A stretch of 64,000 nt of DNA from Lujinxingiaceae bacterium (GCA_013697635.1 JACCWM010000062.1:60215-124214); one strand, 5' to 3'. Counted from the first letter of the stretch, positions 24,697 to 34,501 are shown. Notes: generated from the letters alone by a model not told the origin. Numbers and translations: made by a program.

Positions 24697-26628
24697 ATGT
24701 CTGCAGTCCCGATGAACTGGGTGGACAAGCTTCCTCGTCTCCCCAGACCGGTGCGACTGGCCTTTGTCACTGGCGTGCACCTGATCTTCTTCACTGCCGC
24801 CTACCTCAGCGCGTTTTTGGTGCGCTTTGACTTCCACATTCCGACGAACTTTCGTGAGCCAATGTGGGAAGGTCTGGCGGCGCTGTTGCTCGTCAAGATG
24901 ACCGTCTTTGCCCTCTTCAAGATGTTTCAGGGGTGGTGGAAGTACGTCAGTCTCTACGACGTGATCGCCTTGGCCCAGGCCCTGGCGCTCGCCACGCTGG
25001 CCTTCTTGCTCGTCAACACCTTTTTGATCGAGCCTGTGATGTATCCGCGCTCGATCTACCTGCTCGATTTTTTGCTCGCCTTGATGTTCATCGGCGGCGC
25101 TCGCGGCAGCCTGCGCATCATGCGCGAGGCCACCGTCCATCGCGCCTCCAGGACCAAGAAGAGCGTCAACATCATCATCGTCGGCGCCGGCGACACCGGC
25201 GAGACGCTCGTGCGCGAGATCAACAAGAATCGCAACCTGGCCTACCGCCCGTTGGCCTTTCTCGACGACGACACCTACAAGCACGGCCTTCGCATCCATG
25301 GCGTGCCCGTGCTCGGCAAGATCTCCGATCTGCCCGAGCTCGCCGAAAAATATGGCGTCGAACAGATCATCATCGCCATGCCCTCGGCCAGCCGCGAGCA
25401 GATCCGTTGCGTGATCGAGACCGCTCGCCAGGCCCGCATCGAGACTCGTATTCTGCCCGCCGTCGAGGCGATCTTGGATGGAAACGTCTCGATCAACCAT
25501 CTGCGTGAAGTCTCGATCAACGATCTGCTTGGCCGCGAACCGGTCAAGCTCGACACATACGCGATCGGGCGCTTCATCGAGGGCGCCACCGTGCTCGTCA
25601 CCGGCGCCGGCGGCTCGATCGGCGCCGAGCTCTGCCGCCAGGTGCTGCGCTTCAATCCCAAGCACGTCGTGATGGTCGATTGTGCCGAGACGCCGCTCTT
25701 CTTCATCAACCGTGAGCTTGGCGGCCTTTACGACGATCGGGTCACCCCTTTTGTCGCGAACGTCACCGACCTTGAGCGCATGCGCATCATCTTTGCCGCC
25801 CACCGCCCAGATGTCGTCATCCACGCGGCTGCCTACAAGCACGTCCCGATGATGGAGCAAAATCCCTGTGAGGCGGTCAAGAACAACGTGGGCGGCACCC
25901 AAAACGTTGCCGACCTCGCTGCCGAGTTCAAGGCTAAGACTTTTGTTCTGATCTCGACCGACAAGGCCGTCAACCCCACCAGCATCATGGGTGCGACCAA
26001 GCGCGTCACCGAACTCTACGTGCGCCACCTCAACGCCAGCCACCCGGACACGAAGTTCTGTGCCGTGCGCTTTGGCAACGTGCTCGGCTCCAACGGCAGC
26101 GTGATCCCGATCTTTCGTGACCAGATCCAACGCGGCGGCCCCGTCACCGTCACCCACCCTGAGATGACGCGCTACTTCATGACGATCCCCGAGGCCGTCC
26201 AGCTCGTCTTGCAGGCCGCAAGCTTCAACAGCCCAAGCGAGCTCTTCATCCTCGACATGGGTGAGCCCGTCAAAATCGCCGATTTGGCTCGCGACATGAT
26301 CCGCCTCTCAGGGCTGAGCGAGACCGAGATCCCCATCGTCTTCTCCGGCATTCGCCCTGGAGAAAAGCTCTTCGAAGAGCTCGCCTTGAGTGAGGAGTGC
26401 GTCGATCGCACCGACCACAAGAAGATCTTCACCGGCAAAAATGGTGACTTCGACTTTCAGGAGCTTCGCCCGATCTACCTCACCTTGCTCGCTGCCGCCC
26501 ACGCCAGCCAAGAGATCGAGGTGCGCCGCCAGCTTAAGACTCTGATCCCCACCTACACCCATCCCGACATCCCCGAAAACGTGGTAAGCATCGGCACCGG
26601 TAAGCATCGGGCTGTGCTGACGGTCTGA
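24697..26628 (+). CDS. PglF/WbpM-type nucleotide-sugar 4,6-dehydratase, membrane-bound
   Basis: About 643 residues. The N-terminal part has four hydrophobic helices (for example LAFVTGVHLIFFTAAYLSAFLV). Then come a first Rossmann domain (IIIVGAGDTGETLVRE) and the catalytic SDR domain (VTGAGGSIGAELCRQ near residue 300). The usual catalytic Tyr is replaced by Met431 with Lys435 (SIMGATK), diagnostic of retaining UDP-GlcNAc 4,6-dehydratases PglF/WbpM/FlaA1-long. The predicted product is UDP-4-keto-6-deoxy-GlcNAc, the substrate for the PglE-type aminotransferase at 51548. ATG 24697 is preferred to TTG 24664. Confidence 0.92.
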   Translation: MSAVPMNWVDKLPRLPRPVRLAFVTGVHLIFFTAAYLSAFLVRFDFHIPTNFREPMWEGLAALLLVKMTVFALFKMFQGWWKYVSLYDVIALAQALALATLAFLLVNTFLIEPVMYPRSIYLLDFLLALMFIGGARGSLRIMREATVHRASRTKKSVNIIIVGAGDTGETLVREINKNRNLAYRPLAFLDDDTYKHGLRIHGVPVLGKISDLPELAEKYGVEQIIIAMPSASREQIRCVIETARQARIETRILPAVEAILDGNVSINHLREVSINDLLGREPVKLDTYAIGRFIEGATVLVTGAGGSIGAELCRQVLRFNPKHVVMVDCAETPLFFINRELGGLYDDRVTPFVANVTDLERMRIIFAAHRPDVVIHAAAYKHVPMMEQNPCEAVKNNVGGTQNVADLAAEFKAKTFVLISTDKAVNPTSIMGATKRVTELYVRHLNASHPDTKFCAVRFGNVLGSNGSVIPIFRDQIQRGGPVTVTHPEMTRYFMTIPEAVQLVLQAASFNSPSELFILDMGEPVKIADLARDMIRLSGLSETEIPIVFSGIRPGEKLFEELALSEECVDRTDHKKIFTGKNGDFDFQELRPIYLTLLAAAHASQEIEVRRQLKTLIPTYTHPDIPENVVSIGTGKHRAVLTV

Positions 26629-26673
26629 TTTCTTAGACCGGCGGCTTCGCCCAACTCTTTCAAAGAAGTAAAT

Positions 26674-27498
26674 ATGGCAAACATCGATCCAAAAGTGGTC
26701 AACGATTTTGGTTCCGAGTGGACTCGCTTTGACCAACAGGACGTATCTGAGCTCGAACTGCGCGCGATCTTCGACGCCTACTTCTCCGTGTTTCCATGGC
26801 AAGATCTTCCCATAGACTGTGCAGGGGCCGACATTGGTTGCGGAAGCGGCCGCTGGGCTAGGTTTGCTGCTCCCCAAGTCGGTCACCTTCATTGTGTCGA
26901 GCCGAGCAGCGCGCTGAGCGTGGCTCAACGAGCCCTCCAGGGTCATGAAAACATCAGTTTTCACGACGCAGACATCGACCACCTGCCTTTTGAGGATGAC
27001 TCGCTCGATTTCTTCTATTCGCTCGGTGTTTTGCACCACGTTCCAGATACGGAGCTTGCGCTGAAACAATGCGTTCGAAAGCTCAAGCCGGGTGGCCTGG
27101 CCCTGGTCTATCTCTACTACCGCTTCGACAATCGCCCGTGGTGGTTTCAGCGCGTCTGGCAAGCCAGCGAAGTTGGCCGAAGGGCCATCTCCAAGATGCC
27201 AACTTCAACCAAGAATCGGGTCACCGACGTCATCGCCGCGTCGGTCTATTATCCGCTGGCGCGCGCGGCCTTGGTGGCCGAGCAATTCGGCGCAGACGTC
27301 GATAACATTCCCCTCTCGAGCTACCGCGACAGAAGCTTTTACATGATGCGCACCGATGCACTCGATCGGTTTGGAACACGGCTCGAGCAGCAATTCACAA
27401 GAGACGAAATCTTGCAAATGATGAAGCGTTGTGGTCTCAGAGATATCAAATTCTCGGATTCCGCCCCCTTCTGGTGTGCTGTGGGCACCAAGGCGTGA
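26674..27498 (+). CDS. Class I SAM-dependent methyltransferase
   Basis: 274 residues. Motif I is GADIGCGSGRWARF near residue 50, followed by CVEPSSALSVAQRAL, DADIDHLPFEDDSLDFFYS, and GVLHHVPDTELALKQCVRKL. This is the Methyltransf_11 pattern, intact throughout. The N-terminal FGSEWTRFDQQ is typical of methyltransferases in O-antigen and glycan clusters. It probably modifies a sugar or lipid-linked intermediate. It follows the PglF-like gene after 45 bp. Confidence 0.85.
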   Translation: MANIDPKVVNDFGSEWTRFDQQDVSELELRAIFDAYFSVFPWQDLPIDCAGADIGCGSGRWARFAAPQVGHLHCVEPSSALSVAQRALQGHENISFHDADIDHLPFEDDSLDFFYSLGVLHHVPDTELALKQCVRKLKPGGLALVYLYYRFDNRPWWFQRVWQASEVGRRAISKMPTSTKNRVTDVIAASVYYPLARAALVAEQFGADVDNIPLSSYRDRSFYMMRTDALDRFGTRLEQQFTRDEILQMMKRCGLRDIKFSDSAPFWCAVGTKA

Positions 27499-27575
27499 GT
27501 CGAGCCCTTGAAGTCGTCAGCCTGGGCTGGTAATGCTCGCCTGACAGCTCGTCCTTTCGCAGTTCTTCGGTGCTC

Positions 27576-28889
27576 ATGCAGCAGCTCGACAAGATCAAAG
27601 AGATCTTCCGCGGGGCCTTCATTCGCAACATGGCCCTGTTGATGTCTGGCACGCTCCTCGCGCAGCTCGTCACGGTTGCGATTACACCGTTGTTGAGCCG
27701 GCTGTATCTCCCTGAAGCCTTCGGTTTGCTTGGGCTACTCAGCGCCGTGGTTGCGACCATCTCCGGGGTCTCGACGCTGCGCTACGACATGGCGATCGTG
27801 CTGCCCAAGGAAGACGACGAGGCGGCCAACCTCGTTGTCCTCTCCGGCGCGATCCTCACCGCCGTCAGTTTCTCCAGCGCCCTGGTCATTGCGCTTGGCG
27901 GCGAGCAGATCGCGATGCGCCTTGGCAACGAAGCGCTGCAGCCGTGGCTGTGGTGGGTGCCCCCGTTGGTCCTTTTCACCGGGCTCTACCAGATATTGAC
28001 CTATTGGTGTACGCGCCAAAAGAAATTCCAGCGGCTCTCGATCTCGACCGTCTTTGCCTCTCTGTCCTCTGCGGGCGCCAAGCTCGGCGCCGGCCTGCTC
28101 GGCGCGGGTCCGGCCGGGCTGATCGGCGGCCAGATCTTTGGCCAGTGCATCGCCGCCCTGGTCCTGGCCGTTCAGGTCTTTCGCGACGATACCGCCAAGA
28201 TCGTTGATGCGTTCGACCGCGCGAAGCTGCGCTTGCTCATGGCACGCTACGGCGACTTCCCGCGCTACAATGCGCCGGTCACGCTGATGCATGCCCTGCG
28301 CAAACACGGCCCGATCATCTTGCTCGGCTGGTTCTTCGATCCGACGATCGTCGGCTACTACGCGGTGGCTTTTCTGGTCTTGAGCCTGCCCGTGGAGCTG
28401 ATCACCGGCGCGCTGCGCCAGGTCTATTTTCAGCGCGCTAGCGAGCTCTACAATCAGGGCAAGGCCCTCTTTCCCAACCAGAGAAGAGCACTGCTCATCT
28501 TGATGGCCATCGCCGTTGTGCCTGCCAGCGTCTTTGCCTTGATCGCGCCCGAACTCTTCGGCCTTGTGCTCGGCGCCCAATGGATCGAGGCCGGCCATTA
28601 CGCGCGCTTGCTGACCCTGTACTTGTGCAGCTCACTAATCAGTGTCCCGGCCATGGCGCTCGTGCCCGTACTCAATCTGCAGCGCCTGCTTCTCTTTCAC
28701 CAGTTCATCGTGCTACTGGGAAGCGCCGCAGCGCTCGTCCATGGAGGCCTGCAAAACGATCCAGTCCTGGCCATCGGCCTCTACTCCGCTGTCGGCGCCT
28801 CGCTCAACCTGGTGCTGATCGGCGTTATGATCGTGCAGACCCGGCGCGCGGATCGTGGCGAGATCAAAGCTTATGGGGGCAAATCTTGA
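27576..28889 (+). CDS. Wzx-type polysaccharide flippase (MATE/MOP superfamily)
   Basis: About 437 residues and roughly 12 hydrophobic helices. It is predicted to flip undecaprenyl-linked oligosaccharide across the inner membrane. The N-terminus (RNMALLMSGTLLAQLVTVAI, then TPLLSRLYLPEAFGLLGL) is the signature of the Polysacc_synt family, and SVVATISGVSTLRYDMAIVLP-like sequence follows. ATG 27576 is chosen over GTG 27570. Its 3' end overlaps the longest possible frame of the next gene. Confidence 0.88.
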   Translation: MQQLDKIKEIFRGAFIRNMALLMSGTLLAQLVTVAITPLLSRLYLPEAFGLLGLLSAVVATISGVSTLRYDMAIVLPKEDDEAANLVVLSGAILTAVSFSSALVIALGGEQIAMRLGNEALQPWLWWVPPLVLFTGLYQILTYWCTRQKKFQRLSISTVFASLSSAGAKLGAGLLGAGPAGLIGGQIFGQCIAALVLAVQVFRDDTAKIVDAFDRAKLRLLMARYGDFPRYNAPVTLMHALRKHGPIILLGWFFDPTIVGYYAVAFLVLSLPVELITGALRQVYFQRASELYNQGKALFPNQRRALLILMAIAVVPASVFALIAPELFGLVLGAQWIEAGHYARLLTLYLCSSLISVPAMALVPVLNLQRLLLFHQFIVLLGSAAALVHGGLQNDPVLAIGLYSAVGASLNLVLIGVMIVQTRRADRGEIKAYGGKS

Positions 28890-28947
28890 GGCGCCAATGC
28901 GCACCAGGATTCACTTTGAATCGCCTGCTCACCAGCATACTTTAGCT

Positions 28948-30093
28948 ATGGAAATCACGATGCCACAATGCTTGCCAAAATTGGCAATCTTTCTTCCTTC
29001 GATGCACGGTGGAGGTGTCGAACGCACCGTCGTCGTGCTCTGCCGTGGCTTGCTCGAGCATGGCGTCGCCATCGATCTGGTACTCTCGAGTGCTCAGGGA
29101 GCGTTCATGGAACAGGTTCCAGCCCAAGTGCGCGTCGTCGAGCTTGGCAGCCAACACGCATCGACGAGTCTGCTGCAGCTCGCCCGCTATTTGCGCCAGG
29201 AACGGCCCACATACCTCTTCTCGGCGATGAATTACGTCAATCTGACCGCGATTTTGGCCAACGAGTTGGCCGGACGCCCCACACACCTCATCATTCGAGA
29301 GGATAACAGTCCGGCAGCATCCTTTGCCCGCAACTCCAATTGGAAAGCTCAACTCGTGCCGCCGCTGATGAGAGTTCTCTACCGACGTGCAGGAACGATC
29401 CTGGCCGTCTCGCACGGTGTGGCCGAGAGTTTGGCTGGGTTTATCGGCCTCGATCCGGCACGCATCAAAGTGATTTGGAACCCCGTGGTCGATGAAGACT
29501 TGATCGCCAAGGCCGGTGAACCGCTACCCCAGGCATTGAAGCATCTGGAGTCGACGCCATTCATCCTCGGCGTGGGAAGCTTGATTGCGCAGAAGAACTT
29601 TGGTGATCTGATGAGGGCGTTCGCCACCGTGCAAGAAAAGCGTCCACAACTGCGCTTGCTCATCCTCGGTGAAGGCCCTGAGCGTCCAGCGCTCGAAGCC
29701 CTTGCTCAAACATTAGGTATCGCCCAGTCCGTCGACATGCCTGGCTTCGTCGCCAACCCCTATGCATTCATGAGACGAGCACAACTCTTCGCTTTGTCTT
29801 CGCACTTCGAGGGCCTGCCAACGGTATTGATTGAGGCGCTTGCCTGCGGATGCTCTGTCGTCAGCACCGACTGCCCCAGCGGCCCCTACGAGATTCTCGA
29901 CAAGGGACGCTTCGGCAAGCTCGTGCCCGTGGCCGACGTCGGCGCACTGAGTTATGCCATCGCCGAAGTTCTTGACGCGCCCAAAGATTCGGCGAGGCTC
30001 GAGAGCCGAGGGCAAGATTTTTCGCGACAAGCAAGCGTCGACAAGTATCTGGAACTGTTGCGCGAGATCGCCGCGCTCGGAGCAATAGCCTAG
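28948..30093 (+). CDS. Glycosyltransferase family 4
   Basis: About 381 residues, GT-B fold. The N-terminal domain starts LAIFLPSMHGGGVERTVV, the GGxE/R loop of GT4 acceptors. The C-terminal donor domain has LILGEGPERPALEALA and FEGLPTVLIEALACG with the E-x7-E motif. It is about 35-40% similar by eye to the convergent GT4 at 30090, suggesting duplication. ATG 28948 was picked because the longer frame overlaps the flippase. Its stop overlaps the convergent gene's stop within CTAG. Confidence 0.88.
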   Translation: MEITMPQCLPKLAIFLPSMHGGGVERTVVVLCRGLLEHGVAIDLVLSSAQGAFMEQVPAQVRVVELGSQHASTSLLQLARYLRQERPTYLFSAMNYVNLTAILANELAGRPTHLIIREDNSPAASFARNSNWKAQLVPPLMRVLYRRAGTILAVSHGVAESLAGFIGLDPARIKVIWNPVVDEDLIAKAGEPLPQALKHLESTPFILGVGSLIAQKNFGDLMRAFATVQEKRPQLRLLILGEGPERPALEALAQTLGIAQSVDMPGFVANPYAFMRRAQLFALSSHFEGLPTVLIEALACGCSVVSTDCPSGPYEILDKGRFGKLVPVADVGALSYAIAEVLDAPKDSARLESRGQDFSRQASVDKYLELLREIAALGAIA

Positions 30094-31223
30094 GCATGGC
30101 TCATGCGTTCGAGCAATGCAACGTACTGCTCGAGAATGCGCGGTGCATCGAAGCTCTGTGCGCGCTCGATCAGGCGCTCGGCGTCCGGCGGCGCATCGAG
30201 CGTTTCGATAATCGCCTCGCCCAGTCCACGGTGGTCACCGACCGTGACAAGGTGGCCAAATTCACCATCTCGCATGATCTCGCTTGGCCCAAATGGACAG
30301 TTCGTCGAGACTACCGGCGTGCCCAGAGCCATGGCTTCGATCAAGACGTTTCCCAACCCCTCCCAAGCTGATGAAAGCACGAACAAATCGGCGCGTTTCA
30401 TATAAGGAAATGGATTTGGGATAAATCCCAAAAGCGCGACGCGATCGCTGAGCTCGAATTGCGAGATGAGCTCTTCGAGCCGACGCTGATGCTCACCCTG
30501 GCCGAGAATTAAGAGGCGAACCAGACGGCCGCGCTCTTTTACATGGGCCATCGCCTTGAGCAGAGTCGGATAATCCTTTTGTGCGCTCAGACGGCCCGCT
30601 GCCACGACCAGCGAAACCTCGTCCACTATCCACGGGTGATCGACGCACTGTGCGGCCATGGCCTGAATCTTGTCGAACTCGATCGGGTTGTAGATCACAT
30701 CGATGTTCTGGCGCGCGATGCGGCAAAGCTTTGCCAGATCGTCGGCCGCCCCGTGCGATACGCAGACGATACCGGTAGCGTCGGGATACAGGCGGCGCAT
30801 TAACGCCACGTCGAGATGATTCTTTATCGTGTTCCGAAGGTTGGCAGACACCGCAGCCATCTCGATGCTTGTCGTATTGTCCACAATCACAAAGCTCGAA
30901 CAACGATGCCCAGAGAGCCGCGCGGCGGCCAGGGCGACGAGATTCGATCGGTACATGCGTGACATCACGAACTGGGGTTTGCGTCGACGAATGTGGCGTG
31001 CCAGATGCGGTAAAACGGCCGCTACGCGCCGCACTCCCAGCGACACCAGGCGCACCTGGGCCGGGACTTCGTGGCGATAGTCGCCTTCGTCGCTCGAAAC
31101 AACGAGATCGACCTCCATGCCACGCTCAATGAAACCGCGGGCGAGGTTGATCATGGAGCGCTCCGCGCCGCCTCCGTTGAGAGAGGGCATGTACAGTACG
31201 ATTCGAGCAGGGGCCTGAATCAT
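30090..31223 (-). CDS. Glycosyltransferase family 4
   Basis: 377 residues, same architecture as its convergent neighbour: VLYMPSLNGGGAERSMINLA at the N-terminus and LILGQGEHQRRLEELI then AWEGLGNVLIEAMALG at the C-terminus, with E-x7-E intact. It adds one sugar to the lipid-linked chain. It is the last gene of the minus-strand block 30.1-40.7 kb and follows the FkbM gene after 31 bp that includes part of a hairpin. Confidence 0.88.
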   Translation of the reverse strand: MIQAPARIVLYMPSLNGGGAERSMINLARGFIERGMEVDLVVSSDEGDYRHEVPAQVRLVSLGVRRVAAVLPHLARHIRRRKPQFVMSRMYRSNLVALAAARLSGHRCSSFVIVDNTTSIEMAAVSANLRNTIKNHLDVALMRRLYPDATGIVCVSHGAADDLAKLCRIARQNIDVIYNPIEFDKIQAMAAQCVDHPWIVDEVSLVVAAGRLSAQKDYPTLLKAMAHVKERGRLVRLLILGQGEHQRRLEELISQFELSDRVALLGFIPNPFPYMKRADLFVLSSAWEGLGNVLIEAMALGTPVVSTNCPFGPSEIMRDGEFGHLVTVGDHRGLGEAIIETLDAPPDAERLIERAQSFDAPRILEQYVALLERMSHA

Positions 31224-31249
31224 AGCGACCTCTTTGGGACGTGTGCGCT

Positions 31250-31270
31250 CTGCATCACGAAATGATGCAG
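31250..31270. other. Perfect hairpin spanning the FkbM gene stop
   Basis: CTGCATCA and TGATGCAG form a perfect 8-bp stem around the loop CGAAA, overlapping the last codons of the FkbM-family gene. There is no following T-run on either strand, so it is not a classic terminator. It might stabilise or partly attenuate the transcript. Confidence 0.4.
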
Positions 31271-32118
31271 GCGACGTTTTGAAAGCTATTTAGATTCGCT
31301 TTGCTCAAAGGACTCAGCGCGAAGCTTGCAGCGCTGCTATCAATGCGAAAGAACTTGTAGCCGTAGGGCTCGATCGAGCCAAGAAGCGCTTGCATCGTAT
31401 AACCTGCGCTCATACAGGTGCTCTGGTTGACCTCCAAGATGATCGTCGGCCGAAAAGCACTGAGCGTTTTCGCCGCACCCTGCAAGGCAGCCATCTCCGC
31501 GCCTTCAATGTCCATCTTGATGATGTCGAGCCGCGAGAGACCGACCTCCTCGACGGCCTGATCAAGCGTCGTCAACTCGATCGTCTCGACCACGTTCGCA
31601 CGATTCGCCTCCGGAAACAGACTGGGCAGGCCCGAGTTGAACGTACCGTCGGCGTACTTGTGCGTGGAGCTGTAGATCGTGGCGATGCCCGCCTCAGCGC
31701 TCAAGCCTTGTTGTTTTAGCACCACATTTTCGAACGCATTATGGGCGACATTAGCCGTGAGGCGCTCGAAGAGCCGCGACGTTGGCTCAAAGGCGACCAC
31801 TCTTCCGCGCGGCAACCGTTTTGCCGCGAAGACGGTGAATTCACCGTGATTGGCTCCAACATCGATGAAACTATGATCCGACTCGAGCATGTGCGCGAGA
31901 AACTGCAGTTGAGGCTCGGAATAGTATCCGCGCCAGAAAATTTGGCTGCCCATGTGCTCATTGAGCGCGAGCTGAAATCGCAAATCACCATCGAAATCAG
32001 ACAAGGTCATCTCCACGGGGAAACGTGCGCTGAACCGGCGCGCCGTCTCGCTGATCCGAGCCAGACCACGGTGCTGATAACAAAATCGGGAAATCGAACG
32101 AAGTTCTCGTAACACCAA
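31255..32118 (-). CDS. FkbM-family SAM-dependent methyltransferase
   Basis: 287 residues. The FkbM signature is complete: FIDVGANHGEFTVFAA (motif I, about residue 87), VVAFEPTSRLFERLTANV, then LDIIKMDIEGAEMAALQGA and the final PTIILEVN. Members O-methylate sugars or polyketides, and within this cluster the acceptor is most likely a sugar. Expected accessory residues are present, and length is normal. Confidence 0.88.
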   Translation of the reverse strand: MVLRELRSISRFCYQHRGLARISETARRFSARFPVEMTLSDFDGDLRFQLALNEHMGSQIFWRGYYSEPQLQFLAHMLESDHSFIDVGANHGEFTVFAAKRLPRGRVVAFEPTSRLFERLTANVAHNAFENVVLKQQGLSAEAGIATIYSSTHKYADGTFNSGLPSLFPEANRANVVETIELTTLDQAVEEVGLSRLDIIKMDIEGAEMAALQGAAKTLSAFRPTIILEVNQSTCMSAGYTMQALLGSIEPYGYKFFRIDSSAASFALSPLSKANLNSFQNVACIIS

Positions 32119-32186
32119 CTACCTCTCTTTCAACGACAAAGCGCACTTTGAATTCGCAACGATGCTCTTTAGACGGGGCACAGGGT

Positions 32187-32927
32187 TCATGGCGAAATCG
32201 CCTCCAGCGACGCCACGACAATCGCGCTCTGAATCTCAGGACTCAGACAACCATCGAGCTCAATGATCAGGCTGCCACGCACAGTTGCGGCAATTTCGAT
32301 GATGCGCGTAAAGTCCGTTGCACTACGGTCGAGCGTTTTGGCGTCCAGGCCCACCCCTCGATCAAAGTCTCCGATAGGACCGACCAAATCACGTCGCTCA
32401 CCCATGCGTGCAAGCGCCTTTTGCCCATCTACCTTGATGTACACAATCGCATCGGGCAAATCCTCTAAGAGCGCTTCCAGCAGACGAACAAGTTCCGAGG
32501 CTTCAAGCATTGGCCGCAGATAAAGAATGCCCCAGATCTCTTGCAGAAGATCTTGATCGAGCACGAGCATCGCATTTACAGCACTTGCGAAGCCACCTCG
32601 CACGAAAATGTCTGTGTTGTGCAGCTTTCGGGTCAAATGGTAGCAGCGGCGTAGTCCATTGAAAACAAAGGGCTTTTGGGCTATTGAAAAGCCCAGGCTA
32701 TGGACAAGGCGCGTTGGATGAGAGAGCAAATAGCGTAGATAGCCTATCTTTCGCCTTATCGGGTTGTGTCGGGCATGCTCTGCTCCCACGATACAGCGAT
32801 AAGAGGCTCGATCGATGCAGTGAAAGCCGCGAGCCTCAAGCGCTGCAGTCACGAGTTCGGCGACCGTGCTCTTGCCCGCTCCGGGCAAACCGACGAACTC
32901 GATCTTCTTTACCGGACAAGCCTTCAA
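32187..32927 (-). CDS. P-loop kinase-like protein
   Basis: 246 residues. Walker A GLPGAGKST lies at residues 13-21, followed by an adenylate/thymidylate-kinase-like layout with a late FDRGV segment and VYIKVDGQKALARMGERRD, which resembles the lid region. A sugar or nucleotide kinase is likely but the substrate is not identifiable. Its start overlaps the stop of the upstream gene by 4 bp (32924-32927), so both are probably made together. Confidence 0.7.
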   Translation of the reverse strand: MKACPVKKIEFVGLPGAGKSTVAELVTAALEARGFHCIDRASYRCIVGAEHARHNPIRRKIGYLRYLLSHPTRLVHSLGFSIAQKPFVFNGLRRCYHLTRKLHNTDIFVRGGFASAVNAMLVLDQDLLQEIWGILYLRPMLEASELVRLLEALLEDLPDAIVYIKVDGQKALARMGERRDLVGPIGDFDRGVGLDAKTLDRSATDFTRIIEIAATVRGSLIIELDGCLSPEIQSAIVVASLEAISP

Positions 32928-34501
32928 ATCAATGTCCAGATGTGGTTCTTGACTTCACGCACGACCTCGTCGGCAGCGAGTGTAGCATCGATGACGATCA
33001 TCGGCGTTTCACCGAAGTCGATTTTCTCCAAAGCTGCCGCTTTGGCCTCGATCTCACTGAGTCGGTGGTCGGGCTTTCTCATCCAGGCCACCATCGGCGG
33101 TAGAGCGAGCCGAAAGACGATATCGGGCGGTAGTTCATGAAGACGTTGAAAACAATCGCGTTCAAAGCGCGCGATGCGTCGACGAAAGGAAGGATCCCCT
33201 TCAGCAACCTCAATACCCGGACCATCGGCAAATTTGTCGGCAAAGCTGGGGAAGCGGTCGGTGATCACAAAGCCGCCGCGTTCACAAGTCTCGCTGGCCT
33301 CGCGCCTGTCTCGGAGCAAGCGGTTGGCAAAGGCGACGCGCGATAGATCGCTCAAGAGTTGGCGTCGGCCCCTTTCAGGGCGCTGCGAATCACTCGTCGT
33401 TGGCGTGATCGCCGAAGCAACATTCTCCACGCCAATGTCGCCCGTGCGCGGTTCAATGCCGGCGGCGCCAAGAATCTTCCACTTTGTTCGTGCCAGCGCT
33501 TGCCAGGTTGATGAGACAAAGTCTCCTTTGCCAAAGTAGATCACCTGAGCGTCGAAATGTGGCGCAAGCCAAGCTTCGATCTCGGCCGCCAAGGTTGTCT
33601 TTCCAGCTCCGTCGGGTCCGATGACCGCGATCAGTAGTCCACGCTCGCGAAGATGCAATTTGTTGGTTTCTCGCCGAAGCGTCGGCAACACGTCGGGAGC
33701 AAACTTGCGGTAGGCAGCGCGCGCCAGGGCGCTCTTCTGGCGCCATTGGTAGCGCATGCGTGTCTGAACAGCACCCCAACGTCGGTGCCCGTGCAATCCT
33801 GGCTCGACCAGCTCGACTAGATCTAGCCACCGATCCAAGTGCTGAGGAAACCCGCCTGTGATCAGAGCGCAGAGTTTTTGGCCGGCTCCTGGACCCAGCA
33901 GCTTTAAGCCGTGAAAGGCGATGTCCTCTCGCCTCGATTGTCCCAATAATTCGAGCAAATCGTCGGCATAACACGCGCGTAATTTGCGCGAGCCGCCGGA
34001 CTCCTCAGTGTATTTCTTTTCAAGTGCCGCGCGGACCGAGAGAACGACGAATTCAAGCGCCGGCTCGAGTATTTGCACGCCGAAGTGCGGCGAGGAAATA
34101 CTGTGGGCGAGCAGGTGATCTTCCCAGGGAAGTCGAACCTCCGCCAGCGCGCCTTCGCCCGAATAAATCGCGTAGTGAACATGCAAATGTACGAGGAGTC
34201 CGCTTTTTCTGTCGAAGCCGACCCAATTCTCGGTCGATGGAAGCGACTGGGCTCGTGGCGCCGAGGTGAGCTTGAAGTCGTTGAAAACGAGGAGGCGTTC
34301 AAGGGCCCGTTTATGGGCTCGGTCTACGAGCAAATCGTAGTCTTTCAAACCTTGTAATGAGGCGCCAACATGCAGCGAGCTTTTCCAGTAGCAATGGCGG
34401 ACTTCTTCGTCTTGCATGCTTCTAAGAAGCGCGATCAGAAGACCCACGACCTGGCTTGACGACATATCCAGTGCTTCTCTTTGGGCGGCTGACTTTTTCA
34501 C
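32924..34501 (-). CDS. Nucleotidyltransferase-like / thymidylate-kinase-like fusion protein
   Basis: 525 residues in two parts. Residues 1-260 resemble a MNT-type nucleotidyltransferase-like domain (HCYWKSSLHVGASLQGLKDYD then LLVDR, with a D-x-x-x-D pattern). Residues about 285-525 form a P-loop kinase with Walker A GPDGAGKTTLA and the DRFPSF segment of dTMP kinases. Such fusions recur in polysaccharide clusters, and their reaction is not established to my knowledge. It overlaps the SUMF1 lipoprotein start region at 34498-34501 and the next kinase at its end. Confidence 0.72.
   Translation of the reverse strand: MKKSAAQREALDMSSSQVVGLLIALLRSMQDEEVRHCYWKSSLHVGASLQGLKDYDLLVDRAHKRALERLLVFNDFKLTSAPRAQSLPSTENWVGFDRKSGLLVHLHVHYAIYSGEGALAEVRLPWEDHLLAHSISSPHFGVQILEPALEFVVLSVRAALEKKYTEESGGSRKLRACYADDLLELLGQSRREDIAFHGLKLLGPGAGQKLCALITGGFPQHLDRWLDLVELVEPGLHGHRRWGAVQTRMRYQWRQKSALARAAYRKFAPDVLPTLRRETNKLHLRERGLLIAVIGPDGAGKTTLAAEIEAWLAPHFDAQVIYFGKGDFVSSTWQALARTKWKILGAAGIEPRTGDIGVENVASAITPTTSDSQRPERGRRQLLSDLSRVAFANRLLRDRREASETCERGGFVITDRFPSFADKFADGPGIEVAEGDPSFRRRIARFERDCFQRLHELPPDIVFRLALPPMVAWMRKPDHRLSEIEAKAAALEKIDFGETPMIVIDATLAADEVVREVKNHIWTLI

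Noticed and set aside
24658..26157. 499-codon minus-strand ORF
   Set aside because: Antisense shadow of the PglF-type dehydratase.
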